Below, piece by piece: positions 54,741 to 63,980 of a DNA stretch of 64,000 nt (position 1 is its first letter; each line of letters begins with the position of its first letter). The DNA is from Pseudochelatococcus sp050946405. Its GTDB lineage: Bacteria > Pseudomonadota > Alphaproteobacteria > Rhizobiales > Beijerinckiaceae. Location: contig NZ_JBMNUS010000004.1 in the NCBI RefSeq assembly GCF_050946405.1, positions 62,001 through 126,000 on the forward strand. Reading direction: 5' to 3'. The position numbers and the translations under genes are program-made. The notes beneath the pieces were generated by a model. That model searched no databases. It worked only from the letters and a program-made list of their open reading frames with translations, and was not told the origin of the DNA.

Positions 54741-55490
54741 TCAGGAGAGCGATCCCAGACACATCTGCGCGCCCAGCAGCAGCAGGCAGAACAGGAACCC
54801 GCGGCGGAATGCGGCGGGACCGATCCTGTTGCGGACAAGCTGGCCGGCCAGCATGCCGGCCAAAGCCGGCGCGACCGCGAGGGCGGAAAGCACGATGCCG
54901 TCCGGCTGGAATGCGCCGCGCGCGCCGAGACCGGCGGCCAGCGCAACCGTCGATACCGTGAACGACAGCCCCAATGCCTGCACGAGATCGTCCCTGGCGA
55001 GCCCGAGCGCCTGAAGATAGGGCACGGCCGGAATGACGAACACGCCGGTGCCGCCGGTCACGATGCCCGTCGCCGCCCCGACGAGCGGCGACAGCCACGG
55101 TTCCAGGCGCGGCGGCACGTGAAACTGACGGGCGAAAAGGGTGAAGCCCGCGTAGACGACAAGCGCCGCGCCGAGCGCCGCGGTGGTCGGGCGGGTATCG
55201 CCGGCGGCGAGCCATGACGTGCCGAGCAGCGTTCCCGCGACGATGGCCGCCATCATCGGCCAGAGCCGGCGGATCAGCGGCCCCAGGCCCGGCCCGGCGA
55301 GAAGCTGCCAGATATTCGTGACGAAGGAGGGGACGATCAGCAGGCTCGCCGCAGCCAGCGGCGAGACGAGTGCGCCGAGCACGCCCATCGCCACCGTGGG
55401 CAAGCCCATGCCGGTGACGCCCTTGACGACACCGGCGGCGAAGAAGGTCGCCGCGACGGCGGCAAGCAGGAATGCGGATGTTTCGAACAT
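54741..55490 (-). CDS. TSUP (TauE/SafE) family membrane transporter
   Basis: This 249-residue inner-membrane protein of the TauE/SafE family has about eight membrane segments. Family motifs include VVKGVTGMGLPTVAMGVLG near the N-terminus and the symmetric GAATGIVTGGTGVFVIPAVPYL in the middle. It exports or imports small sulfur- or carbon-containing anions. ATG 55490 is preferred; the frame extends to 55589. It is divergent from a LysR gene that probably controls it. Confidence 0.88.
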   Translation of the reverse strand: MFETSAFLLAAVAATFFAAGVVKGVTGMGLPTVAMGVLGALVSPLAAASLLIVPSFVTNIWQLLAGPGLGPLIRRLWPMMAAIVAGTLLGTSWLAAGDTRPTTAALGAALVVYAGFTLFARQFHVPPRLEPWLSPLVGAATGIVTGGTGVFVIPAVPYLQALGLARDDLVQALGLSFTVSTVALAAGLGARGAFQPDGIVLSALAVAPALAGMLAGQLVRNRIGPAAFRRGFLFCLLLLGAQMCLGSLS

Positions 55491-55587
55491 GGCTCCTGCA
55501 TAACGCATCCGACGCCCCGGACAATGCGGACGTTCCATAGCCTGACTTCGGCTGGCCCGAAGCCTCGTCATGCGATATCCTTGCATC

Positions 55588-56478
55588 ATGCGTTTCGACC
55601 TGACCGACCTTCACCTGTTTCTGGCCGTCGTGGATGCCGGCATCATCACCCACGGCGCCGCGGAAGCCGGCCTTTCGTTGCCCGCCGCGAGCGAGCGGCT
55701 GCGCGACATGGAGGCGGTCGGCGAGGTCAGGCTGCTCGAGCGCGGGCGGCGCGGCGTCACGCCCACCGAGGCCGGCGAGGCGCTGGCCCATCATGCACGC
55801 GCGATCCTGCTCCGAATGGCGCAGATGCGAGGCGAGATGGGCGAATACGCGAAGGGGCTTCGCGCCACCGTCCGCGTTCTGGCCAACACGGCCGCGCTCA
55901 CGGAGTTCCTGCCCGACCGGCTGGCGCCATGGATGGCCGCGCACCCGCAGGTCGACATCGATCTGAAGGAGAGGCAAAGCCCCGAGATCGCCCGCAGCGT
56001 CGCGGCCGGCTTCGCCGAAATCGGCATCCTGTCGGATGCGGTGGACACGCACGGGCTGACGCTGCGGCCCTTCGCCGTCGACCGGCTGATCGTGGTGGCG
56101 GCGCGCGATCATGCCCTGGCGGCGAGAAGGCATGCGCGCTTCGCCGACCTCTTCGGCGAGCATTTCATCGGGCTGACGGGCGGCGCCCTTCAGGAGCACA
56201 TCGACGCGCAGGCGGCGAGAATCGGCGCCAGACAGAAGATCCGCGTGAGGCTGCGCACCTTCGACGCCATCTGCCGCGTCGCCGCTGAAGGCGCGGGCAT
56301 CGGCATCGTGCCGGAAACGGCGGCGCGCCGGTGTCGCCGTTCGCCGCGTCCCGCCATCGTCCGGCTGGCCGACGCATGGGCGACGCGACACCTCTCGGTC
56401 TGCATCCGCGCCGAAGCGGAATTGCCCCCCGCAGCGCGAAACCTCTTCAGCCACCTGACGTCCTTCATCCCCGCCTGA
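55588..56478 (+). CDS. LysR-family transcriptional regulator
   Basis: This 296-residue LysR regulator has the N-terminal winged HTH (FLAVVDAGIITHGAAEAGLS, AASERLRDMEAVGEVRLLER) and a periplasmic-binding-like effector domain. It is divergent from the TSUP transporter, with about 97 bases between them, so it is its likely regulator. ATG 55588 is preferred over 55570. Confidence 0.9.
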   Translation: MRFDLTDLHLFLAVVDAGIITHGAAEAGLSLPAASERLRDMEAVGEVRLLERGRRGVTPTEAGEALAHHARAILLRMAQMRGEMGEYAKGLRATVRVLANTAALTEFLPDRLAPWMAAHPQVDIDLKERQSPEIARSVAAGFAEIGILSDAVDTHGLTLRPFAVDRLIVVAARDHALAARRHARFADLFGEHFIGLTGGALQEHIDAQAARIGARQKIRVRLRTFDAICRVAAEGAGIGIVPETAARRCRRSPRPAIVRLADAWATRHLSVCIRAEAELPPAARNLFSHLTSFIPA

Positions 56479-56569
56479 CGCTCTGCCAGATATATTGTCG
56501 TCAAAGTGAAGAGCGCTGTGTGAACCGATTTCTCCAGCACGATATGCAAGGCATGAAGGGATTCCCGTG

Positions 56570-57490
56570 TCAGCGATTGATGATGCGGCCCGGCCACGGA
56601 TTGCGGCCGTCCCGAAGCCAGAGCAGGGTGTCGAGCCAGAAGCCGCTTGCATGGCTGTCGTGGAACAGGTCGAAATGGCCTATGGCGTCCCGGCCGTAAT
56701 CCTCCGGTTTCAGAAGCACCGCGTTCCGCTCGGCGCCGGCATAATAGCCGAGCGTCCTGCGGACCGCCGATACGGTGCCGAACTCGTCATCGGCAACGGA
56801 GATGGCGAGGATCGGCGCGGTGACGGACGCCATGCGCGCAACGGCCCGCTGCCGCTCCGCGCGCGGATGGCTGCGCTCGAAACGCGGCCCGCGAAAACTC
56901 CATTCGTTCGCCACGCCGGCGGGCAAATCCTCCAGCCACCCCAGCCGCCGGCCGGGAAAATAGCCGCACAGCGCCGTCAGCGCCGGCATGGCGACATGCC
57001 ATTTCAGGATCAGGCCGAGCCTGTGGCGCGCAACGTAATCGCCCCACCACGCATATTGCGCACCGACCGTCAGCATCCGGTCGATGAGCGGCGCGCTCTC
57101 CGCGAGCCCCGGCAGGAAGCCGCCGATACTGTGCCCGACGACCGCCAGCGGACCGTCGCGGCGCTGCCTCATGTAGCGGAGAGCCGCGTCGAAATCGCGC
57201 TCCCCCCAGTCGCGCCAGCGATAGCCGCAGCCTTTCAGGCGCGCGGGACGGGAAAGGCCGATGCCGCGATAGTCATATGTCAGGACATCGAAGCCGCGCG
57301 CCGTCAGGAAAAGGGCGTAGCGGTGATAGTAGCGCGAGAGCACGCCGGTGGCCGGGTTGACGATGACGCTGCCGTGCCCGCCGCCGTCCGGCGCGCACCA
57401 TAAGCGGCCGCCGAGGCGAACACCGTCGCGGCAGACGATCTCGACCGCCTGGCTCTCCATGATAGGGGGGTGATGCGTCGTCTGGTTCAT
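56570..57490 (-). CDS. Alpha/beta hydrolase, membrane-lipase-like
   Basis: This roughly 306-residue alpha/beta hydrolase has nucleophile elbow VVGHSIGGFL, the strand DVLTYDYRGIGLS and a late histidine in AIGHFDLFHDSH. It resembles the YheT/COG4757-type hydrolases annotated as predicted lipases or esterases. It is divergent from a TetR regulator and may be its target, since a TetR-like palindrome lies in the short gap. ATG 57490 is my choice; 57460 and 57514 are alternatives. Confidence 0.85.
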   Translation of the reverse strand: MNQTTHHPPIMESQAVEIVCRDGVRLGGRLWCAPDGGGHGSVIVNPATGVLSRYYHRYALFLTARGFDVLTYDYRGIGLSRPARLKGCGYRWRDWGERDFDAALRYMRQRRDGPLAVVGHSIGGFLPGLAESAPLIDRMLTVGAQYAWWGDYVARHRLGLILKWHVAMPALTALCGYFPGRRLGWLEDLPAGVANEWSFRGPRFERSHPRAERQRAVARMASVTAPILAISVADDEFGTVSAVRRTLGYYAGAERNAVLLKPEDYGRDAIGHFDLFHDSHASGFWLDTLLWLRDGRNPWPGRIINR

Positions 57491-57520
57491 GTCGCCAGGA
57501 TAGGCCGCGCGCATCGTTGT

Positions 57521-57542
57521 GTATATTCACTGGTCGGTATAC
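57521..57542. promoter_or_regulatory. TetR-type operator candidate
   Basis: The arms GTATA (57521-57525) and TATAC (57538-57542) form an inverted repeat in the 60-base gap between the hydrolase and TetR genes, 8 bases before the TetR start. It is a natural site for autoregulation and control of the hydrolase. Confidence 0.55.
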
Positions 57543-57550
57543 AAAAAGCC

Positions 57551-58120
57551 ATGAGCAAGATCCCCGCGACCACGCGCGAACGCATCGTCGCCGCCGCCGG
57601 AAAGCTGTTTCACGACGAGGGCATCAGGGCCGTCAGCGTCGACGCCGTTGCGGAAAAGGCGGGGCTGACGAAGCGTTCGCTCTATTATCACTTCCGCAGC
57701 AAGGACGATCTGATCGCCGCCTACCTCGAAACCCGCGATCAGCCGAACCTGGCCGTGTTCAAGCGCTGGTTCGCCGAGACGGAAGGCGATTTGGCGGAGA
57801 GGATCGAGGGCATTTTCCGGAATCTCGCCCGTTCGGCGCGGCATCCGAAATGGAAGGGATGCGGCTTTCTCCGGACATCCGTCGAACTCATCAACCTGCC
57901 CGGCCATCCGGCGATCGTCGCCGGGCGCGAGCACAAGAAGCGCGTCGAGGAATGGCTCTGCTCCGTCATCGAAGAGGCGGGCGAAAACAGGGACGCCCCT
58001 CTCCTCGCCCGCCAGATCATCCTGCTGCTCGACGGCGCCTTCGCCGTCGTCCTGCTCCACCGCGATCCGAGCTACATGGAGAGCGCGGGCAAGGCGGCGG
58101 CAAGCCTGATCAGAGCCTGA
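57551..58120 (+). CDS. TetR-family transcriptional regulator
   Basis: This 189-residue TetR regulator has an N-terminal HTH (AVSVDAVAEKAGLTKRSLYYHF RSKDDL region, residues of about 29-55) and a variable ligand domain. ATG 57551 begins the canonical MSKIPATTRERIVAAAG start. It is divergent from an alpha/beta hydrolase and convergent with an MFS exporter gene. Confidence 0.92.
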   Translation: MSKIPATTRERIVAAAGKLFHDEGIRAVSVDAVAEKAGLTKRSLYYHFRSKDDLIAAYLETRDQPNLAVFKRWFAETEGDLAERIEGIFRNLARSARHPKWKGCGFLRTSVELINLPGHPAIVAGREHKKRVEEWLCSVIEEAGENRDAPLLARQIILLLDGAFAVVLLHRDPSYMESAGKAAASLIRA

Positions 58121-58148
58121 GCAGCGTTCGAGCGCCGGGAAAACGCCG

Positions 58149-59699
58149 TCACCGTTTCATTGAAGCAATGGGACCGCGAGGCGCGCGCATCAGCCGCCGA
58201 ACGGCGACGGCCGACAGCCCGGCGATCGCCGCCGCCGCGAGCAGCGCCACCGAGAATCCGGCTGAATAGGCGGAAAGCGCCTGTGTCGTCGCAGCCTCCC
58301 GTTCCGCCCCCGCGAGACCGGCGACGGCTTGCGGCAGATCGCCGGCGACGACCGCGTCGGCGAAGGCGCGGGCCTGACGGCAGGCGTCGCCCCCGTCGCA
58401 GGAACCGGGCGCGAGCACGCCGCGCACGGCGGTGGCCAGAACGCCGCTCAGCGTGGCGAAGCCCAGTAAAATGCCGGAAAAGCGCGCCGTCGTGCTGATG
58501 CCGGACGCCATGCCCGCGCGCTCGCGCGGCACCACGCTCATGATCGCCTTCTGGGTCTCGCCGTTGAGCAGGCCGCCGCCGGCGCCGAGGACCACCATGC
58601 CGAGCATGACAAGCGGCCGGTCGCCGAGCCGCGCCGCCCACCCCGTCAATGCATTGCCGAAACCGACGACCAGAAGGCCGAGGGCGAGAATGTCCGCCGG
58701 GATCAATCGGCGGCCGAGCAGCCGGCCGACATGCGGAAAAGCCAGCATGGCGAGGGCGAAGGGCAGCATGGCGAAACCCGCCTCCAGCGGCGCGCGGCCG
58801 AGCCCGTTCTGGAGGAAGAGAGGCAGGAGCGACGCCATCACCTGCGCGCAGGCGGCATAGGCGAACATGGCCCACACGCCGCCGACAAGCCGCGGGTTGC
58901 GAAAAAGCCCGAGGTCCAGCATCGGGCGGACTTGCAGCCGCTCGGCGACGACGAAGGCTGCGAACGCACCGATACCCGCCGCGAAACCGGCAAGCGCGGT
59001 CGCGGATGTCCAGCCATGCGCCTGCCCGTTGATGAGCCCCCATGTCAGCCCGAACATCGCCGACGCGAAGAACACGATGCCGGCGGGATCGAGCCGTCTG
59101 GCGGCCTCGTCGCGCGATTCCCCCACGAACGCGACGGCGGCGGCGGCGAGCGCCGCGCAGATCGGGAGGTTGACATGAAAGGCCCATCGCCAGCCGAGCA
59201 GATGCGCGATGACGCCCCCGGCGATCGGCGAGAGCACCATCGTCAGGCCCATGATGCTGCCCCAGATCGCCCAGGCCCGATTCCGCTCCGCCTCGCCATG
59301 GAAGGTGTGGGCGATGACGGCGAGCGCCGGCGCCAGCAGGAAAGCCGCCGACGCGCCTTGCAGGGCGCGGGCGGCATAGAGGAAGGCCGCGGACGGCGCG
59401 AGTCCGCACAGGAGCGATGTCAGGGCGAAGGCGGCGATGCCGATCAGGAACACGCGCCGGCGGCCGAACCTGTCCGCGACCGCGCCGGCGGGCAGCAGCA
59501 GCGAAGCGAAGCACAGCACGTAGGTGCTGACCACCCATTCGATCTCCGCGAAGGTGGCGCCGAAATCGCGCGCGACGGTCGGCAGCACGATGGCGACGAT
59601 GTTGGTGTCGAGAACCGTCATCGCGCAGCCGGTGGATGCCGTCAGCAGGACGAGAAACGGCCGCGCCGTCCCGCGTTCGAGAGAAACCCCGAGAGTCAT
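58149..59699 (-). CDS. MFS transporter, DHA2 (14-TMS) family
   Basis: This 516-residue major facilitator is of the DHA2 drug:proton antiporter group. It has the N-terminal LDTNIVAIVLPTVARDFGAT motif, motif A (GAVADRFGRRRVFLIG) and motif C-like SPIAGGVIAHLLGWRWAF, with about 14 membrane segments. It is divergent from a LysR regulator (59877) that probably controls it. The substrate is unknown; drug or small-molecule efflux is likely. Confidence 0.93.
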   Translation of the reverse strand: MTLGVSLERGTARPFLVLLTASTGCAMTVLDTNIVAIVLPTVARDFGATFAEIEWVVSTYVLCFASLLLPAGAVADRFGRRRVFLIGIAAFALTSLLCGLAPSAAFLYAARALQGASAAFLLAPALAVIAHTFHGEAERNRAWAIWGSIMGLTMVLSPIAGGVIAHLLGWRWAFHVNLPICAALAAAAVAFVGESRDEAARRLDPAGIVFFASAMFGLTWGLINGQAHGWTSATALAGFAAGIGAFAAFVVAERLQVRPMLDLGLFRNPRLVGGVWAMFAYAACAQVMASLLPLFLQNGLGRAPLEAGFAMLPFALAMLAFPHVGRLLGRRLIPADILALGLLVVGFGNALTGWAARLGDRPLVMLGMVVLGAGGGLLNGETQKAIMSVVPRERAGMASGISTTARFSGILLGFATLSGVLATAVRGVLAPGSCDGGDACRQARAFADAVVAGDLPQAVAGLAGAEREAATTQALSAYSAGFSVALLAAAAIAGLSAVAVRRLMRAPRGPIASMKR

Positions 59700-59876
59700 G
59701 GCCGGGCCTCGCCGTGTGCGCGGGCATGGACTGGCAGGTGCGGGGCGGATGCTTCCGGCACGACGATCTCCTCCGTGGTGGTCAGGCGTCCCCAGTCAAT
59801 CGCATCGTTGAATTCCTTTCATTCGCGGCTTTCTCGATTATTATTAGGTATGGACTAATTCATGCGGTGCGCCGGG

Positions 59877-60761
59877 ATGGAGCTGAGACATTTCCGCTAT
59901 TTCGTGGCGCTCGCCGAGGAGCTGCATTTCGCCCGCGCGGCCGAACGGCTCAACATCGCCCCGCCGACGCTGACGGTGCAGATTCAGGAAATCGAGCGCA
60001 CGTTGTCGGCGCGCCTTTTCGCCCGCACGAAGCGTTCGGTCGCGCTCACGCCGGCGGGCGAGATCTTTCTGGCCGAGGCGCGCAACGTCCTCGACCAGTA
60101 CGCGCGGGCCGAAAGCGTCGGCCGCCGCGCCGGCCGGGGCGAGATCGGCCGCGTCGAGATCGGCTATGTCGGTTCGGCCGCCTACGCCGGAGTCCTTCAG
60201 GAGCAGACGCGCCGCTTCCGCGAGGCGTGGCCGGACGTGCACCTTGGCGCGCGCGAGTGCCCGATGGGCGAACTGCCCGGCCTCGTCGCCGACGGCCATA
60301 TCGACATCGGCTTCGTGCGCCTGCCGATGGCGCTGCCGCGCGCGCTGAAAAGGCATGTCCTGCTGCGCGACCGCTTTTGTCTCGCCCTGCCCGCCACCCA
60401 CGGCGTGGCGGGAGAGACGCAGCCGCTGCGCGCCGGCCTGCTGGCGGGGGAAGCGTTCATCGCGCCCGAGCAGCGGGCGGGCACCTACGAGGTGGCCCGG
60501 CGCGGCCGGTTCGAGCCCCGTATCGTCTCCTCGCCCGGCAGCCTGCTCGCCGTGCTGACTCAGGTATCGCTCGGCACGGGAATATCGGTGATACCGGGCG
60601 TGGTGCGGGATATCGTGCAGATGCCGAACGTGGTTTTTCGCCCCATCGCCGGCGAGCCGATTCCCTCCGAGGTCGCCGCGATCTTCCGCACGGCCGAAAG
60701 CGCTCCGGCGGTCAGGATGCTCATCCGGCAGATCGCGTCCTCGCCCGCGATGGATCATTGA
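59877..60761 (+). CDS. LysR-family transcriptional regulator
   Basis: This 294-residue LysR regulator starts MELRHFRYFVALAEELHFAR, the standard family opening, with HTH AAERLNIAPPTLTVQIQEIE. The effector domain follows (GRVEIGYVGSAAYAG). It is divergent from the MFS exporter with 177 bases between and is its probable regulator. ATG 59877 is preferred over the in-frame ATG at 59862. It converges with bhcD. Confidence 0.92.
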   Translation: MELRHFRYFVALAEELHFARAAERLNIAPPTLTVQIQEIERTLSARLFARTKRSVALTPAGEIFLAEARNVLDQYARAESVGRRAGRGEIGRVEIGYVGSAAYAGVLQEQTRRFREAWPDVHLGARECPMGELPGLVADGHIDIGFVRLPMALPRALKRHVLLRDRFCLALPATHGVAGETQPLRAGLLAGEAFIAPEQRAGTYEVARRGRFEPRIVSSPGSLLAVLTQVSLGTGISVIPGVVRDIVQMPNVVFRPIAGEPIPSEVAAIFRTAESAPAVRMLIRQIASSPAMDH

Positions 60762-60810
60762 ACGCGGGAATCGACTTTCGCCGCCCGCTGGGCCTCAGCG
60801 ATCCATTCCG

Positions 60811-61776
60811 TCAGAAATCCACCTCGACGGCCACGCCCCCGGCAAGCGCCAGATCGACGGCGGCGGAGGCCACGGCCAGATCCTGAAGCCCCACGCCGGT
60901 GCCGTCGAAGAGGGTGATTTCCCGCGTTGCGGCGCGGCCGGGATGATCGCCATTGATGACGGCGCCGATCTCGACGATATCGCCGGCGCCGATCAGCCCC
61001 TTCGCGACGGCGTGCTGCGCCTCGCCGATCGTCACCGCCTGGGCTATCTCGTCCGTGAACACCGTGGCGCGCGCGACGAGAGCGGTCTCGACTTCCTGCT
61101 TGCCGCTCGTATCGGTTCCCATGCAGGCGAGATGGGTGCCCGGCCGCACCTGCGCGGCCCTGAGGATCGGCGCGAACGACGAGGTGATGGTGATGATCAC
61201 GTCCGCTTCAGCCCCGAGCCGGTCGAGATCCACCGCCTCGAAGGGAACGCCCTTCTCCGCCGCGACCGCGGCGAGGCGGCCGAGCTTTTCGGGATGCAGG
61301 TTCCAGCCCACCACCTTCTCGAACGGGCGCTGATCGAGCGCGGCCCTGAGCTGGAAGGTCGACTGATGACCGGCCCCGACGATGCCGAGCACCCTGGAAT
61401 CGGCGCGCGCCAGATGCTTGATCGAAACCGCGGAAGCCGCCGCCGTGCGCAAGGCCGTCAGCAGGTTGCCGCCCACCATCGCGCGGCAGCGGCCGGTATC
61501 GGCATCGAACAGGAACACGGTGGACTGGTGGTTGGTGAGCCCCCTCTCGGTGTTGCGCGGCCAGAAGCCCCCGGACTTGAGGCCGAGCGCGAGGCTCTCG
61601 CGGTCGAACCCCGACTTGAAGCCGTAGAGCGCATCGGCATGCCCGATGGCCTCGCGGACGACGGGAAAATTGCGGGCGGATTTCTTCGCCATCGATGCGA
61701 AGACCTGCTCGACCGCCGCGAAGCAAGCGTCGGCCGACACGAGCCCGGCGATTTCGCGCTCAGGGACGATGATCAT
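60811..61776 (-). CDS. bhcD: Iminosuccinate reductase (ornithine cyclodeaminase family)
   Basis: This 321-residue NAD(P)-dependent enzyme of the ornithine cyclodeaminase/mu-crystallin family has a Rossmann motif VLGIVGAGHQSTFQLRAAL and family blocks GLKSGGFWPRN and LTALRTAAASAVSIKHLA. Beside bhcC and bhcB it is best read as iminosuccinate reductase, which regenerates aspartate in the beta-hydroxyaspartate cycle. ATG 61776 follows AGGAGGAAGG. Assigned by context plus family; alanine dehydrogenase-type activity is the alternative. Confidence 0.85.
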   Translation of the reverse strand: MIIVPEREIAGLVSADACFAAVEQVFASMAKKSARNFPVVREAIGHADALYGFKSGFDRESLALGLKSGGFWPRNTERGLTNHQSTVFLFDADTGRCRAMVGGNLLTALRTAAASAVSIKHLARADSRVLGIVGAGHQSTFQLRAALDQRPFEKVVGWNLHPEKLGRLAAVAAEKGVPFEAVDLDRLGAEADVIITITSSFAPILRAAQVRPGTHLACMGTDTSGKQEVETALVARATVFTDEIAQAVTIGEAQHAVAKGLIGAGDIVEIGAVINGDHPGRAATREITLFDGTGVGLQDLAVASAAVDLALAGGVAVEVDF

Positions 61777-61841
61777 GAGCCTTCCTCCTGTGGATATCGC
61801 GCCGGGGCAGGCCCCGGCCATTATTTTCAGCAGGCCGTTCT

Positions 61842-63005
61842 TCAAAAGGCTTTGCCGCGCGCCGAAACCGGCCAGAGCGTCTCGACCTTGCCGTTGCGCA
61901 CGCCGACATACCAGTCATGGACATTGCAGGTCGGGTCGCAATGGCCGGTCACGAGCCGCAGCTTCTCGTTGATCCTGAGAACGCCGTGCGGGTCCTCGAC
62001 CACCCCATGCTCGTCGCTGCATTTGACGTATTTCACATCGTCGCGGCCGTAGACGAAGGGCAGGCCCGAATCCACCGACTGCGCCTTGAGGCCCGCGTCG
62101 ACCACCGCGAGGTGGGGCTTGGCGTGGCTCATGACCGAAGTCAGGATGAACAGGGCATTCTCCCATTCCCCCTTGTCGATGCGCTTGCCGTCCTTGTCCA
62201 GAATGCGGCCGTAGTCGCCGTCCATGAAGGCGTAGGAACCGCACTGCAATTCGTTGTAGACGCCCGAATTGCTCTCGAAATAATAGGAGCCCGTGCCGCC
62301 GCCGGAGACGATTTCCGGCTCCAGCCCCTCGGCCTTCAGCGCCGCCACCGCTTCCTTCACCTGCGCGATGGCGATGTCCAGCCTGGCCTTGCGATCCTCG
62401 TAGCGGTCGAGGTGCTGCATGGCGCCCTGATAGGCCTGCAAGCCCCTGAAGGCCAGATGGGGCGCCGCCACCGCCGCGCGGGCGATGTCGACGACCTCCG
62501 CGCCGGTCTTCACGCCGCAGCGTCCGGCGCCGCAATCGATCTCGACGAAGACGCCCAGTTCGGTGCCGTGCTTCCGCGCCGCCGCCGACAGATCGGCGAT
62601 GTTGTCCACGTCGTCGACGCAGACGATGACGCTCGCGCCGTATTTCGGCAGCCGCGCTAGGCGATCGATCTTGGCGGGATCCCGGACCTCGTTTGTCACC
62701 AGAATGTCCTTGATGCCGGCGCGCGCGAACACCTCGGCCTCCGATACCTTCTGGCAGCAGACGCCGACCGCGCCACCCAGTTCCATCTGCAATTTCAGCA
62801 CGTCGACGGATTTGTGCATCTTGCCGTGGGCGCGGTGGCGCATGTTGTGGGCGCGGGCGTAATCGCCGAGCTTCCTGATGTTGCGCTCCAGCGCGTCCAG
62901 ATCGAGGATCAGGCAAGGCGTCTGGATATCGGCCTCGTCCATGCCCGGCAGGGCCGGCACGTCATAGCCGACCTCGAGATGGGCGAAATTGGCGGGCTTG
63001 TTCAT
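61842..63005 (-). CDS. bhcC: beta-Hydroxyaspartate aldolase
   Basis: This 387-residue PLP enzyme of the D-threonine aldolase-like (alanine racemase fold) family condenses glyoxylate with glycine to give beta-hydroxyaspartate. It shows the PLP-lysine context NMRHRAHGKMHKSVDVLKLQ, the metal-site HCDPTCNVHD near the C-terminus and the VEIDCGAGRCGV block. Length matches characterised BhcC. ATG 63005 follows AAGGAGAGG. It sits between bhcB and bhcD on the same strand. Confidence 0.9.
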   Translation of the reverse strand: MNKPANFAHLEVGYDVPALPGMDEADIQTPCLILDLDALERNIRKLGDYARAHNMRHRAHGKMHKSVDVLKLQMELGGAVGVCCQKVSEAEVFARAGIKDILVTNEVRDPAKIDRLARLPKYGASVIVCVDDVDNIADLSAAARKHGTELGVFVEIDCGAGRCGVKTGAEVVDIARAAVAAPHLAFRGLQAYQGAMQHLDRYEDRKARLDIAIAQVKEAVAALKAEGLEPEIVSGGGTGSYYFESNSGVYNELQCGSYAFMDGDYGRILDKDGKRIDKGEWENALFILTSVMSHAKPHLAVVDAGLKAQSVDSGLPFVYGRDDVKYVKCSDEHGVVEDPHGVLRINEKLRLVTGHCDPTCNVHDWYVGVRNGKVETLWPVSARGKAF

Positions 63006-63032
63006 CGTTCCTCTCCTTGGTTCCAAAGCCGT

Positions 63033-63980
63033 TCAGTTCCACGGCAATCTGTCGAGATCGACATTGCCGCCGGTGACGATCACACCCACGCGCTTGCCGG
63101 CGAAGACCTCGGGATTCCGCAGGATCGTCGCCAGCGGGACGGCGCTCGACGGCTCCATCACGATCTTCAGGCGCTTCCAGATCAACTTCATCGCATCGAC
63201 GATCGCCTGCTCGGAAGCGGTATGGATATCGGTGACGTGACGGCTGACGAAGTGCCAGGTCAGTTCCTTCAGCGGCACCTTGAGCCCGTCCGCGATCGTG
63301 TCCGGTGCATCGTCGGCGATGATATGGCCGGCCCTGAAGCTGCGGAAGGCGTCGTCGGCCTGCGCGGGTTCCGCCGCGTAGATCTTCACCTGCGGCGCGA
63401 GGTTCGAAAGCGTCAGGCAGGTGCCCGAAACCATCCCGCCCCCGCCGATCGGGGCGACGACGGCATCCAGCCCCTCGACCTGCTCGATCAGTTCGGCCGA
63501 ACACGTCGCCTGCCCCGCGATCACGCGATGGTCGTTGTAGGGATGCACGAATTCCGCGCCCGTTTCGGCGACGACGCCGGCGAAAACCGCCTCGCGGCTC
63601 GATGTGGACGGCTCGCACTCCACCACGCGCCCGCCGTAGCCGCGCACGGCGTCCTTCTTCGCCTGCGGCGCGGTGCGCGGCATCACGACCGTGCAGGGAA
63701 TGCCGCGCCGCCCCGCCGCGTAGGACAGGCAGGTGCCGTGATTGCCGCTCGAATGGGTCGCGACGCCCCGTGCGGCCTGCTCCTGCGACAATCCGAAAAC
63801 CGCGTTCGAGGCGCCGCGCGCCTTGAAGGCCCCTGCCTTCTGGAGGTTCTCGCACTTGAAGAACAGCGTCGCCCCGGTCAGTTCGTCGAGCATGCGCGAG
63901 GTCAGCACCGGCGTGCGGTGCACATGCGGCGCGATGCGGGCGCGCGCCAGCAGCATATCGTCCAGCGTTGGAATGTACAT
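63033..63980 (-). CDS. bhcB: beta-Hydroxyaspartate dehydratase
   Basis: This 315-residue PLP enzyme of the serine/threonine dehydratase family has PLP lysine in FFKCENLQKAGAFKARGA, phosphate loop SSGNHGTCLSYAA, and the glycine-rich APIGGGGMVSG. In this cluster it is beta-hydroxyaspartate dehydratase (to iminosuccinate). ATG 63980 follows AAGGGAGG. It is the most upstream of the three visible genes; the aminotransferase bhcA is expected just beyond the right edge. Confidence 0.88.
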   Translation of the reverse strand: MYIPTLDDMLLARARIAPHVHRTPVLTSRMLDELTGATLFFKCENLQKAGAFKARGASNAVFGLSQEQAARGVATHSSGNHGTCLSYAAGRRGIPCTVVMPRTAPQAKKDAVRGYGGRVVECEPSTSSREAVFAGVVAETGAEFVHPYNDHRVIAGQATCSAELIEQVEGLDAVVAPIGGGGMVSGTCLTLSNLAPQVKIYAAEPAQADDAFRSFRAGHIIADDAPDTIADGLKVPLKELTWHFVSRHVTDIHTASEQAIVDAMKLIWKRLKIVMEPSSAVPLATILRNPEVFAGKRVGVIVTGGNVDLDRLPWN

